Below, piece after piece: positions 42,948-52,876 of a DNA stretch of 64,000 nt (position 1 is the first letter of the stretch; the number at the start of each line of letters is the position of its first letter). The stretch comes from Endotrypanum monterogeii. Its lineage: Eukaryota > Euglenozoa > Kinetoplastea > Trypanosomatida > Trypanosomatidae. The DNA is taken from positions 771,838-835,837 of the forward strand of contig CM007314.1 in NCBI GenBank assembly GCA_000333855.2, given 5' to 3'. Both the position numbers and the translations under genes were made by a program. The notes beneath the pieces were generated by a model. That model saw nothing but the letters and a program-made list of their open reading frames with translations. It was not told where the DNA came from and did no database searches.

Positions 42948-43895
42948 ATGAAGTTCACCCATCGAGAAATTGAGGAGGACCGAGCCAAGCCGGTGGGCTC
43001 TCTTTTCATGCATCTGATAGACAGAGACTCGTTGCCGTCGCGTAGCCACCAGAACAGAGCTGCACAATACTTGAATACACACAGCCTGCCGAACACGCAG
43101 CTGTCCCTCTACGCACGTAATGCGCGGGAGTTGCCGTCTACACCACTCAGGGGTCGACGTCATTTTTCCAACTCGAACCGCCACGTCGACTGTCATACCC
43201 ATGAAGACCTTCGGCCTTCGAGGGGTGTGCGATGCTTCAGTTCCTCCTCCTGCCGCACGGACCACATTGGTCAGAACATGACACCGCGAGACTCCGAGGA
43301 TGTATCGACGCCGCGACAAAGACGATATGTACCCCCACCCAGGAAAGCCTCTTCGAGTCGCCCCTTTTGGTTGGGTGATGATGATATGAACAGCAACGTG
43401 CGCCACAACACTCGCAGCAGCAGCGCCTGTATCTCGCCATCTCCAAGCAACCAAACATCTTCACGTAACAGGGGTACCTTCAGTCATTTGACAGTGGGTT
43501 CGTTGGTTCCCCTACCCGAGAAGCAGTCTGAGAAGGTTGTGCCACCGCCGCTCCCTCGGAAACAGCGTAAGGAGGGTATACGGATGTTTCCTGAGAAGCG
43601 CTCCCTTAGTGTCAACGATGTGCGTCGAGGTATCCGAATGGTGCAGCCGCTGCCGCACTGGCGTTCCGCTGCGGATCGACAGTTAGACTTACTGGAGCTT
43701 GGCATCGCCTCCCGCGAAACACCGACGCTGTTGTACGCCAACGAGAGTCACGTTGATATTGGCGGTTTGAGCATCACGGCGGAAGAAGCCCCCGCGGCCG
43801 CGGCATCACCGCTTCGATGGCGTGGTGGTCGAGGCTTCAACACACCTGCCCGACGCCGCTTTGATATCATAACTGGTCGGCCGTTGGTCTACTGA
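42948..43895 (+). CDS. Hypothetical basic protein, 315 residues
   Basis: From the ATG at 42948 to TGA at 43893-43895. The N-terminal 30 residues look ordered (REIEEDRAKPVGSLFMHLID). The middle is Ser, Arg, Pro and His-rich and probably disordered, with poly-Pro-like PPP motifs (YVPPPRK, VVPPPLPRK). The last 100 residues are more constrained, including MVQPLPHWRSAADRQLDLLELG and a closing ARRRFDIITGRPLVY motif. No domain is recognised. A large minus-strand frame overlaps it, but plus strand is favoured by direction of the cluster and by the ordered termini. Short closing motifs of this kind occur in cytoskeletal proteins, but I would not assign a role on that. Confidence 0.7.
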   Translation: MKFTHREIEEDRAKPVGSLFMHLIDRDSLPSRSHQNRAAQYLNTHSLPNTQLSLYARNARELPSTPLRGRRHFSNSNRHVDCHTHEDLRPSRGVRCFSSSSCRTDHIGQNMTPRDSEDVSTPRQRRYVPPPRKASSSRPFWLGDDDMNSNVRHNTRSSSACISPSPSNQTSSRNRGTFSHLTVGSLVPLPEKQSEKVVPPPLPRKQRKEGIRMFPEKRSLSVNDVRRGIRMVQPLPHWRSAADRQLDLLELGIASRETPTLLYANESHVDIGGLSITAEEAPAAAASPLRWRGGRGFNTPARRRFDIITGRPLVY

Positions 43896-45248
43896 CGGCT
43901 CAGTTGGGGATCCTAGGACACCCTTTTCTCTGACGCGGTGCGCTGCACTCCCAGGGAAGCCACACTTTTTATCGTTGTTCTTACACCTCATCATACCGTC
44001 CAACCGTCTGTTCAGTAGGGTAATAGAGTCAATGCGTGCCTCTGTGAACTTGTTGCATCCTGATCATCTTCCATTCAGAGACCAAAAAAAGGAACCAATG
44101 AACTATGATTTCTTGTGTTGCCTTCTCTGGCGCGGATTCATCGAGATGGTGTACATTATGTTTCTTTGCAAATTTATGCTGTGCAGCCGTAGTATTTTAC
44201 CTGCGAGGCATAAAGTAGTCCCAGGCGGAGGACTGAAGATTTTTTCCTTCCCTCCGGAGACTCTATTGTCTAAAATGGCAATGTACTCATTTTTGGCCTG
44301 CTGATGCGATGTCTTGATCGTTTTTTTTTTCTGGTGCTTTCTCTTGTGTGTGTATGTGTGTGTGTGTATGGGTACAAATTCCGTTTTTTTTTTTTGAGGG
44401 GGGGGAGGGCAGGGGGCTGTGTCTGAGAAACTGTCGATGCAACCTTCATCTCATCTCCTCAGTTTTTTTTTTCTCTAGAAAGTGACAGTACCGTGTCTCG
44501 GATACTTCCAGAAGTACTATAGGAGCTGAACTGAAAGTTGTCTTCAGTGCACGATGATGCTCTTGTATTCTTTAAACACATGCGTGTGCGTATGTTTCTC
44601 TTTACGTTTTCAACGTTGCATTCATGGAAGCACAACACTGACGCGTGTCACGACGTCTTCTCCGATACAAGAAATGATAGAGAGAGAACTTTCTCACTGG
44701 GACCGGTAGTCTTTGAAAAGGTGGATGCCGTATCGTTTTCTCTTTACTTTCTTCTGTTTTTACTTGTCAGAGTCTGGTGGGGACTTCACGATATCCCTTC
44801 CTTCCTGATATTATATATATTCTTCGAATCCCCTCCTGCTTATGAACAGTGCACTCCTCCCATCGCCCAACTTCTCCGACGATTTTTGTTCTTTGTTTGA
44901 GTGCGCCAGTGAGCTATAGGGTTTTCCACACCGGCACCGCATCTTTTTCTTACCCTCTCACGTCTTTCGTATTGCCTTTTTTTTTATCCCGGGGGGAGTG
45001 TGGCATAGAAACACTGCCTACTAAACTCCGGAGTCAGATCCACATCCTTATTTCTTCTCACTAGAGTTCAACTCCAGTCTGAAAGTGAAGGATACACAGA
45101 AGCACTTGCAAGAGATTTGATTGGACTGTTTCACACACACACACACACACTCACACACAGTGTTTGCAACACCCTTCTTTCTTTTTTTCCCCTCCCTGCC
45201 CAACATACATATTAAAAAAAAAACAATATATAAACTTACGGGAAGAGC
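43896..45248 (+). other. 1.35 kb spacer
   Basis: No gene seen. (GT)n near 44346-44372, a T run passing into G-rich DNA at about 44384-44408, (CA)n near 45131-45160, a T-rich polypyrimidine tract near 45174-45200, then an A run and AGs at 45244-45247 just before the next ATG. Confidence 0.55.
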
Positions 45249-45875
45249 ATGGTGTTTTACTTCACACTTACGTCCGACCCATCTGTTGTGTGCTACATGG
45301 GTCGTGACAAGTACGAAAACGAGGAGCTCATCAAATACGGCTGGCCCGAAGACATTTGGTTTCATGTAGACACTCACAGTAGTGCGCACGTGTACGTTCG
45401 TCTGCCGCATGGCAAAGACATCAACGATCTGACACCAGAGATGGTGGAGGAGTGTAGTCAGCTCACCAAAGCGAACAGCATTGAGGGGTGCAAGCTGAAC
45501 TCTGTCCGCATTGTTTATACACCCTGGAGCAACCTCAAAAAAACTAATGGCATGGATGTGGGACAAGTGGGGTTCTTCAAGGAGAAGCTGCGACTGTACC
45601 ACACCGTCGAAACCAAAAACAGAGAAATGCTAAAGGCCTTGGAGAAGACACGCGTGGAGAAGAACGATGTTGACTTTCGAAAGCTGCGTGAGGAGCGGGA
45701 CAGTGAGGAGAACCGAAGGCAGCGCGCCGAGAAGGCCAAGCAGGAGGAGAAGGACAGGCTTGAGCGAGTGGAGAAACAGCGCTTGGAGGACCTACGGACA
45801 TACAAAGGAGTGATGAACGAGGAAAATATGCGCCTCAACACTGGCGAGGTTCCCGATGAAGATGACTTCATGTAA
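45249..45875 (+). CDS. CCDC25: CCDC25/Jlp2 family protein (NFACT-R domain)
   Basis: 208 residues, the same length as human CCDC25. The N-terminal NFACT-R (DUF814) domain spans about residues 1-115, with the typical opening MVFYFTLTSDPSVVCYMGRD, then ENEELIKYGWPEDIWFHVD, HVYVRLPHG and VYTPWSNLKKT. A charged coiled coil (about 118-190; VDFRKLREERDSEENRRQRA) and an acidic C-terminus (PDEDDFM) complete the family pattern. NFACT-R relates to the Rqc2/FbpA family tied to stalled-ribosome quality control; yeast Jlp2 is poorly understood and mammalian CCDC25 has been reported as a DNA-sensing membrane protein. No transmembrane segment is evident here. The ATG is fixed by the family N-terminus. Confidence 0.93.
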   Translation: MVFYFTLTSDPSVVCYMGRDKYENEELIKYGWPEDIWFHVDTHSSAHVYVRLPHGKDINDLTPEMVEECSQLTKANSIEGCKLNSVRIVYTPWSNLKKTNGMDVGQVGFFKEKLRLYHTVETKNREMLKALEKTRVEKNDVDFRKLREERDSEENRRQRAEKAKQEEKDRLERVEKQRLEDLRTYKGVMNEENMRLNTGEVPDEDDFM

Positions 45876-46649
45876 GATTCAAGGCAAGCTTGTGGACCAA
45901 ACAACAAATATATAAAGGCACATGGGCGGCAATAACATCACTAAGGTGCTGGAGAACCCGTTTTAATCCATTGGAGACCGGCAAATTTTTGCGCAGGGTC
46001 GACGGATTGTGAATATCTTACCGGGGCACTGTTGTCCTCTTCCGAGTTAGGAGAACCCTTGAGTGCCCACATGGTTTGCTTATCTTCACTGTCGCCATAT
46101 CGGCTTCGTTATCGGAGACCCGTCCTATTGCTAGAAACGTGACCCCTGATCACTCTATACGCAAGGCGCTGACAAGTACGACAGAGAGTTCCTCGCGTAG
46201 TGCTATAACGATACACAGGAAATTTTCCAGAAGACCCACCATTGTCGCTCGAGAAGCGGTGTTCTGTCCTACGATTCTCATCTAATGGAGCTGCCCCCCC
46301 CCTTCTTTTCCCCGTCAGCTTCGTACGCCTCAGCCTTACCTGCGCCATTTTTTAAATATGTTTCTTTCCCCTTGCCGTCCCTGGAAAACTCACTATTTTC
46401 CCTTGTGAAAGCTCTTTCATGCCTGTGTTCCTGTGTGGTTGCTTCAAATCTTTTCAGTGGTCATGGTATCTGCGGTGTACAAGTCTACGAGTAGGTACGT
46501 CATCTTTTGTGTATGATTGCGGAAGGTAGAACTCGTATAGTTTTATGCCCATGCTATGATCGATCACTCCGTTGACTTCTCACGTAACACAACATTTTCC
46601 TTCCCTTCACCTATTCTTGATGGAAACTTAACAGGTACCCAGTAGCAGG
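45876..46649 (+). other. 0.77 kb spacer
   Basis: No gene or strong repeat seen. Pyrimidine-rich patches occur at about 46295-46315 and 46590-46612, with an AG at 46634-46635 and more AGs at 46642-46648, just before the ATPase ATG. Confidence 0.5.
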
Positions 46650-48368
46650 ATGCACGGAGTGACAGTGTGGCGTGCGGGTGCCCTGGCCACATCTTATACT
46701 CGTTGTGGTGGGTTTTATTCGTGCTCGCTGATGGTGGTAACCCGCCACCTTCGGATCAGAGCGGGTGTCAACACAAACGCGTTATTGCGGGCCGCTGAGC
46801 GAGATGAGCCAGCTACGTCATCCGATCGACCTCCGCCGTCTGGAATGGACTTGTCGTATATTACGTCCAAGATGCCTGACTTGCTCCCGTCGTACCAAAC
46901 AGAGCCCGCAGTGTGGTCCGCACCGACATTTCGATCGGCGTGGAGCACGCTACACAAGGCCTACGCGAGTGTGCTCAATACTGACCCTGTCCGCGCAGAG
47001 CAGTTGCGGTCTAGAGACTGGAAAGGCCTCGCACTCTATAACGCCTACGCGGAGACATTGCATCTCATGTCTCTCCTTCCCCCCACGCTACGAGCCGCTG
47101 TTACGGAGCACCCTTCCTTCGATTACACGCAGGTGGAGGAGCTGTTTGTGCATACAGGCCAGGACGTCGAGGTGCGTGGCAGTGGTGAGTGGGTCATTCA
47201 GCTGCCGCCTCCGACTACATCGGAGCTGCAGTATATTATGAAGCACATCGGCCGCTTCGGATCTGACGGTCGTGGTTGCGTGGCAAACACCGCGCACCGC
47301 GCTTCGGTTTGGCGCGGCCGTCACGGCGAGGCGCTCGGTGTCACATTGCGAGTGGGTCGATACATTCCAGGTGCAGCCCAGGCGCTTCTGCCACTAGCAC
47401 AGCGCGGTAGTTTGCTTATCCTTTCCAAGGCAGGTATGGGCAAGACAACACTTTTGCGCGACCTTGCGGCCGGCCTGGCACAAGGGCCGCGGAGGCCACG
47501 TGTGACGGTTGTCGATACATCGAACGAAATCGGGGGTGACGGCCCCATACCCTTGCCCTACCTCGGGCGATGTCGTCGCATTCAGGTCGCCAAGCGCGAG
47601 GACCAGAGCCGCGTAATGATTGAAGTGATCCAGAATCACACACCCGATTATCTCATTGTAGACGAAATTGCGACGGAGGCGGAGGCAGAGGCAGCCTGGT
47701 CCATCTCACAGCGAGGAGTTCGTATGATTGGCACTTGTCACGGCGAGCATCTTGATGGGCTTCTGCAGAACCGCGCGTTGAATCTTCTTGTCGGCGGTGC
47801 GGCACAGGCGTTTCTGAGCAATGAGGAGCGACGCCTTCGGAACAAAACAAAAAAAACGGTTCTGGAGCGACCGTATAACTCTCCATTTTCGTTTGTTGTG
47901 GAGTTGCACGCGCGGAATCGGGGTCACCTCTACGTAGACGTGAATAGAGCAGTGGACTTGGCGCTGGATGAACAACCTGCGAATATGAACGCCGCTGTCG
48001 GCGCCGCAGTAGAGCTGAATATACCGCTTACCGGCCGCATCGAGACGCTTCTGAGATTGCGCGATGAAAAACAGCGGAGGCTCCGATATGTTTCCCGAAG
48101 AGATGAGAACGATTCGGAGGTCAGTGTGGATAGTGAAGACGACGACGACGACGACGACAACAGCGACGACCGTTCGACGCATTTATCGAATGGGTCCAAA
48201 CATGTGGTAGACGAGGATGGGTACACGATGCTAGGTGAGGATGCACCACCTCGGCAGTCCAGTAGCAGTAGCAGCAGCAGCAGCAGCGCCATATCCGCCG
48301 CACATACCGCTTCAAAAAAAAACAACTCGTCAACCGCGTTGGCAGGCGAAGAAAAAAAAAAAGCATGA
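46650..48368 (+). CDS. SpoIIIAA/Ycf45-type P-loop ATPase
   Basis: 572 residues. The core (about 230-440) is a P-loop ATPase of the family that includes bacterial SpoIIIAA, plastid Ycf45 and plant SPD1. Walker A is AGMGKTT with Lys265. TVVDTSNEIGGDG follows. Walker B is DYLIVDEI with Asp338-Glu339. RGVRMIGTCHGEHLDGLLQN and the trailing PYNSPFSFVVELHARN region fit the family. The N-terminus is Arg-rich, low in acid for its first 45 residues (WRAGALATSYTRCGGFYSC) and could be a mitochondrial presequence. The C-terminus has an Asp run (48135-48158), a Ser run (48258-48290) and ends in Lys residues. In plants and algae the family acts in plastids. A mitochondrial role here is inference. Confidence 0.82.
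   Translation: MHGVTVWRAGALATSYTRCGGFYSCSLMVVTRHLRIRAGVNTNALLRAAERDEPATSSDRPPPSGMDLSYITSKMPDLLPSYQTEPAVWSAPTFRSAWSTLHKAYASVLNTDPVRAEQLRSRDWKGLALYNAYAETLHLMSLLPPTLRAAVTEHPSFDYTQVEELFVHTGQDVEVRGSGEWVIQLPPPTTSELQYIMKHIGRFGSDGRGCVANTAHRASVWRGRHGEALGVTLRVGRYIPGAAQALLPLAQRGSLLILSKAGMGKTTLLRDLAAGLAQGPRRPRVTVVDTSNEIGGDGPIPLPYLGRCRRIQVAKREDQSRVMIEVIQNHTPDYLIVDEIATEAEAEAAWSISQRGVRMIGTCHGEHLDGLLQNRALNLLVGGAAQAFLSNEERRLRNKTKKTVLERPYNSPFSFVVELHARNRGHLYVDVNRAVDLALDEQPANMNAAVGAAVELNIPLTGRIETLLRLRDEKQRRLRYVSRRDENDSEVSVDSEDDDDDDDNSDDRSTHLSNGSKHVVDEDGYTMLGEDAPPRQSSSSSSSSSSAISAAHTASKKNNSSTALAGEEKKKA
48135..48158 (+). repeat. GAC repeat encoding poly-Asp in the ATPase
   Basis: Consecutive GAC codons give an Asp run within an acidic, disordered C-terminal tail. 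A second trinucleotide run (AGC/AGT, poly-Ser) lies at 48258-48290. Confidence 0.85.
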
Positions 48369-49987
48369 GAGGGCGGATGCGGATATCTACAAGGAACTGC
48401 GTGGCTTTTTTTGAGGTCATTGTGTGAGCTATTCTCTCGTCTGCACTGGCGCGCAAGCCCTCGAGGAAAGAACTTAGCTATGAGGAAGCCGACGCGAATA
48501 CGTGCCGATGTGACTTGACAGTGGCGTAGCAGTGCCTTGTATATCGGAGAAGCTGCAGGTCAATGAATATATATATATATATATATATATGTCTGTGTGT
48601 GTGTGTGTGTGATGTCTTGCTATTACTCCATTGCCAGATAGTGTGCGCCTCCTTAGCGCATTATGTGAAGGTGTCCCTCGTCACGATCCGCACTGGTCTT
48701 TCCTGAACATATGTTTTGTGGTTGTGGATTTCTTCTTGCCCATCTACTGAAACAATTCAACGGGGCCTCCTCACTCGAGAGATGAAGAAAAAAAAGGAGA
48801 GGAGGGGGAGAGGAGACTTCATGATATTCGCTCTGCGATCGCTGTATACCGATACCCTCTTTCCTGAGAAATTGGGTCTGTCGCTTCGATGGACGTTGAT
48901 GGTTGGCGATGGGGAGTATATAGGGACTCGATCTACACATCTTCGAAGTGGGTCAAACAACCCGTGTATGTGTGTATGTGTGTGGGCAAGGGTGGTGAGC
49001 AGAGGTCAGGTTGGTGGTCGGGTATCAAATAACCGTCTTACTGGGGTGCGGAGAGATTTCCCGTGTGAAATCCAACGCTCGCCTGTTCTTGGTGTGCTGG
49101 CAGCTTCTAGATCTCTGGTGATGCATCGATGTCAGAGGCCTTAGACTGTACTGAGCTTCGATATACACACACGCGCTCTGGTGACCTTTGCAATTGAACG
49201 GTTAAAAGCTGCGAGCAAAACAAAAAAAAAATTGTATTAGTGGTACAACAGATGAAATGTAACGCATACTTGAGCCTGTCTTGCACCGCTCCTCAAGCTC
49301 CCACTGAAGGGGGAGGGCCCCCAAAGTTTGGAGGGTATCCCGTGTTCAGCCAGCATGATGAGGGATGCTGCGAGGGGTTCCGCCGAATGTCGGCGTAAGA
49401 ATGCTGAGGCTGCACTCTGAGTCCATGCTCCCCCCCAAAAGAAGCAGAATCGGTTATTGCTGTATAATTTTTGTTTTGTCTCTGCGTAGTTCCACTTCGT
49501 AGCCACAAAAATATAATGGAATCATAATAAACATGGATGTGTTCTTCGATCTTCTGTCTACCAATGGGCAAGCCAAAGGGTGGGGAAAATAGAGAAGAGT
49601 GTCAAAAAGACTGCAAAATTACGCAGGTAGGCACGCACCCAGCGCGCGCATACATCCCTTTCTCTCTCTATATACATGTATGCATAATTCTATGTGCATA
49701 CATGCCAGGTCACGGCGACTGGAGCCTCGGTGTGCTCCTGCGACTCTGATCCAGCGACTTTCTTCAATTTTCTTCCCCTATCCTAATCATTTGTCCCTCT
49801 AGCCATTTGTAGTTATTTCTGGTCTCTTCTTCCCTCTTTTCTATCTCCGCTACTGCCCCTCTTTTTGCCACGTTGGTCGGTCCGTGTCACAGGATTCACT
49901 GAAGGTACACCTTTTAGTGATTTTTTTTTTCCTATTCAGAGTAGGGCCAGAGTCAGTGGGAAGGTTCACCGACACCTCGAGGGAACA
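48369..49987 (+). other. 1.6 kb spacer
   Basis: No gene seen. (TA)n then (TG)n at 48566-48611, A runs near 48787-48794 and 49220-49232, GA-rich DNA near 48790-48815, and a pyrimidine-rich stretch near 49755-49862. A T run near 49919-49930 with an AG at 49939-49940 precedes the next ATG. Confidence 0.55.
48566..48611. repeat. (TA)n-(TG)n composite microsatellite
   Basis: (TA)n runs into (TG)n, the reverse-complement arrangement of the (CA)n-(TA)n repeats elsewhere in the window. Confidence 0.9.
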
Positions 49988-50674
49988 ATGATAGCTGGAC
50001 TTGGCATGCGACCGGCGCGCGCCGCGTATCGTGTGCTGCGCGAAGCACAAATAACGGGGTGCAAATCCTTCCGCAACCTGGTATCCTTGACCCAAGTGCA
50101 TCACGCTCTCCAAAACATGCACACAGGAGCGATTATTGAACCATCTGCAGCTCAGCGCACAGGACACACAGGTACATCACCTTCACCGACCCCTGGTGCA
50201 AGCGAAACGATCTCTATTGGTCAGCGCCTGTACTCTCTTACACGGTGTTACGCACAGAAGCGTAATCATCCAAAATGTGACGATAAGGAGCGACATATGC
50301 TGGCTACAGAGGCCTGGAATTTGCTGCAGTCCATCACGGAGGAGGATCTGGAAGCGCTGCCGATGCGCGACGTGGCGGAGATTGTCGTCACATATAACTA
50401 CTTTAGTACTGTATGGGCAAACGGATTGCACGGTCCTGCCAAGTCAACCCGGGAGGGGAACTCGATGGGGCAGGCATTGTCGTCGTCCGAGTGCTCCATT
50501 GATGATGTGCGACCCGACTATCCCATCACTGATCGCCCTGACGTTGTGTCACATGTCAGCAAGTCGATCACTCAATCGGCAGCTACGGTGGCGGAAGCGG
50601 CGGCGCCTTCACACATGACGCGCGAGGCACCGGCGAAGCGAGCTAGCCCACTGGACGACTTTCTGGATTTCTGA
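49988..50674 (+). CDS. Hypothetical protein, possibly mitochondrial, 228 residues
   Basis: The ATG at 49988 is preferred; the frame is open back to 49865, but those codons cover the pyrimidine tract. The first 45 residues are Arg/Ala/Leu-rich without acids until late (MRPARAAYRVLREAQITG), as in mitochondrial presequences. A short ordered region at about residues 75-140 contains helices (RLYSLTRCYAQKR, HMLATEAWNLLQSITEEDLEAL) and an aromatic segment (AEIVVTYNYFSTVW). The last 80 residues are Ser/Ala-rich and disordered, ending in SPLDDFLDF, an acidic/aromatic tail. No family is recognised. Mitochondrial targeting is inference from composition alone. Confidence 0.7.
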   Translation: MIAGLGMRPARAAYRVLREAQITGCKSFRNLVSLTQVHHALQNMHTGAIIEPSAAQRTGHTGTSPSPTPGASETISIGQRLYSLTRCYAQKRNHPKCDDKERHMLATEAWNLLQSITEEDLEALPMRDVAEIVVTYNYFSTVWANGLHGPAKSTREGNSMGQALSSSECSIDDVRPDYPITDRPDVVSHVSKSITQSAATVAEAAAPSHMTREAPAKRASPLDDFLDF

Positions 50675-51652
50675 GACTCACATGTGCTGTAATTAAGCGG
50701 GGCTGCGGGGTGGTGATGGTCATGGGGATAGGTGGGTGAGGGGTGGGGAAGAGGATCGATACAGTTTCTTGTTTGTGATTCTTTGGCGGGGGTGGGGGTG
50801 GGGGGTGGGGTGGGTATTCCGAGGCCGACGAGAAAAAAAGACAAGGCTTTTGCGCTGCACAGTTTTGCCATATATCTGAACGTAACATCTCGATTGTGCT
50901 CCCTCGTCTTCGCCCCCTTCTCTCGAATTCCCCAAGTGTGTCTTGGGAGCTCACGCTCGGGGGGGGGGTGCTTGTGAAGAAAAGATACCGATGGTTAATG
51001 CACGGATGTGTCACTTGCGCGGTGGAGGACGAGAGTGGCTCGTCGCTCCTAACGGGGCACACATGGCAACCCGTTGTTGTCCCTCCGGTGATGGGTGCAT
51101 TAAACTTGCGGGTTCCATATCCTAGGTGGACGACGGGTTCTCTACACGTAATCAACGCATCGTGGAGGGTTCCTACAACAGCCAGTGGTCACACTCCAAC
51201 GTGTTGAAGCACGTGCTTGGGTTTGTTGTTCGTCTCACGCGCTGTGGCATTAAATATGTGCCCTATGGAGGTGCTGTGATTACCTCCTCGCTCCATCGTT
51301 CTTGGAAGAGGGGATAGGAGAAAGGGTCCCACACTCGCATGTCTCTCGCTCTTCGTCTTGTTCTCTAAGCAATGTCGTGCTTCCTCTGTTCATGTCGCTC
51401 TCTCCTCCTTTTCTTTTTTAGTGTTGCTTTTATATGTGTTGCTCAGATTTATCTAGTTGGAGGCGCCTTTGTGTCATTATTTTATTAGGTGTTTTATCTC
51501 CAGAGATCTCTTTGCGTGTCTGCTTGCTGCCCGGGCAGGAATACAGGAGTCATCGCATTACGACTCTCCTAGAATCGGTGGTGCTCCTCCTTCCTGGGTT
51601 TTCCTATTAAAAAAAAAATCAAATCCATCTCCTATTTTTTTTTTTTTTTGCC
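50675..51652 (+). other. 0.98 kb spacer with a stop-interrupted frame
   Basis: G-rich DNA lies at about 50705-50815 and a G run at 50959-50969. A frame of 108 codons at 50991-51317, broken by one TAG (51123-51125), is discussed as a finding. A good polypyrimidine tract (51402-51419) followed by AG at 51420-51421 is the likely spliced-leader acceptor for the alcohol dehydrogenase. An A run (51609-51618) and T run (51635-51649) come last. Confidence 0.55.
51402..51421 (+). promoter_or_regulatory. Predicted spliced-leader trans-splice acceptor for the alcohol dehydrogenase gene
   Basis: An uninterrupted pyrimidine stretch of C and T ends in TTTTTTAG, with the AG at 51420-51421, 232 bases before the ATG. 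No AG lies between the later T run and the ATG, so this site is favoured. Trypanosomatid mRNAs are matured by trans-splicing at such sites. Confidence 0.5.
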
Positions 51653-52876
51653 ATGCCGGTCTCCTTTTGCTGGTGGATGGCTTGCCGTCTACGCCAGTAT
51701 GTCTTATACTGGGCAAGCTACCTGCTTCGTTGGCGACAACCAAAAATGACCAGAGGCGCCCGCTCCTTGGGGAAGCTGCCGAGCATTATACGTGGTGCCA
51801 GCCTGAGGTGTGGACTGCTAGTCACTGACACAACCATAATAAAGCTTGGTCTCATCGACGACCTCCTCAGGGAGGTGAATAAGCAAGGCATAAAAATGGC
51901 GATCTACAAAGACGTGCTTCCAAATCCCACCATTGAAATGGTGGAGGCGGCTAATGAGGTGTACACAAAAAACAAGTGCGACTTCCTCGTTGCTGTCGGT
52001 GGCGGGAGCGTCATCGACTGCGCAAAGCTGATCGGCGTGCGCCAAGCGCGCCCTCGCACCCCACTGATGTACATGCGTGGCATTTTCCGTGTTCTCTGGC
52101 CCCTGCCGCCGCTGATAGCCGTTCCCACAACAGCGGGTACTGGGAGCGAGTGCACCCTCGCAGCCGTCGTTGTGGACTCCACCAAAAATGACAAGTTTGC
52201 CGTCGTGGACCCCTTTCTAGTTCCCTCGCATTGTGTACTGGACCCGACCTTGACTGTGGGACTGCCCAAGTTTGTGACGGCTACCACCGGAATGGACGCC
52301 TTGACGCACGCCGTGGAGGCGTACACCAACATTTTCCACTACCGCGCTGTCGACGCTGCTGCGCTGCGGGCAACCGAACTCATCGCCAAAAACCTACTGC
52401 GTGCCTATGAGGAAGGTACAAACCTCAAGGCGCGCGAAAATATGCTTCAAGCATCATACCTCGCCGGCTTATCTTTCACACGCGCAAGCGTCGGCAACGT
52501 ACATGCGGCAGCGCACGCGGTGGGTGGACTCTACGACGTGCCGCACGGTTTTGCAAATGCTATCTTTCTGCCGCACGTGCTAGAGATGTACGGCACCGCG
52601 GTGCATAAGTCACTTGCCCGCCTGGCAGAGGCGGCAAGCATCGCCGGTGCCAATGATGCGGAGAAGGCAACCAATTTCATTGCGTGGATTCGTGGGCTGA
52701 ATGCAAAAATGCAGATCCCGGCAACGCTCGGCGGCAGTAACTCACGGTGGGCCATCCAAGAAAAGCATATCCCATTGCTCGTCAAGCACGCTCTCCAGGA
52801 GGCGAATCCGCTGTACCCCGTGCCAACGATATTCGGAGAACAGGAAATGTCTGAGCTTTTCCGGCGGGTCATGTGA
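51653..52876 (+). CDS. Iron-containing (type III) alcohol dehydrogenase
   Basis: 407 residues from the ATG at 51653. It is an NAD(P)-dependent group III alcohol dehydrogenase. The cofactor motif is AVGGGSVIDCAKL (about residue 115), followed by PTTAGTGSE. Metal ligands by family alignment are D215 and H219 (GMDALTHAVEAYT), H284 (NVHAAAHAVGG) and H298 (DVPHGFANA), with H288 in the catalytic position. The D-x3-H and H-x13-H spacing equals that of bacterial FucO. The first 30 residues are Trp/Leu/Arg-rich (FCWWMACRLRQYVLYWASYLLRW) and precede the normal domain, so they may target or anchor the protein. Group III enzymes in trypanosomatids are bacterial-like and are often ascribed to lateral transfer. 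The substrate is unknown. This is the last plus-strand gene before the strand switch. Confidence 0.93.
   Translation: MPVSFCWWMACRLRQYVLYWASYLLRWRQPKMTRGARSLGKLPSIIRGASLRCGLLVTDTTIIKLGLIDDLLREVNKQGIKMAIYKDVLPNPTIEMVEAANEVYTKNKCDFLVAVGGGSVIDCAKLIGVRQARPRTPLMYMRGIFRVLWPLPPLIAVPTTAGTGSECTLAAVVVDSTKNDKFAVVDPFLVPSHCVLDPTLTVGLPKFVTATTGMDALTHAVEAYTNIFHYRAVDAAALRATELIAKNLLRAYEEGTNLKARENMLQASYLAGLSFTRASVGNVHAAAHAVGGLYDVPHGFANAIFLPHVLEMYGTAVHKSLARLAEAASIAGANDAEKATNFIAWIRGLNAKMQIPATLGGSNSRWAIQEKHIPLLVKHALQEANPLYPVPTIFGEQEMSELFRRVM

Noticed and set aside
42774..43454. 226-codon minus-strand frame
   Set aside because: Opposes the direction of the cluster and overlaps the 315-residue gene. No family is seen, but this is the least certain of the antisense rejections.
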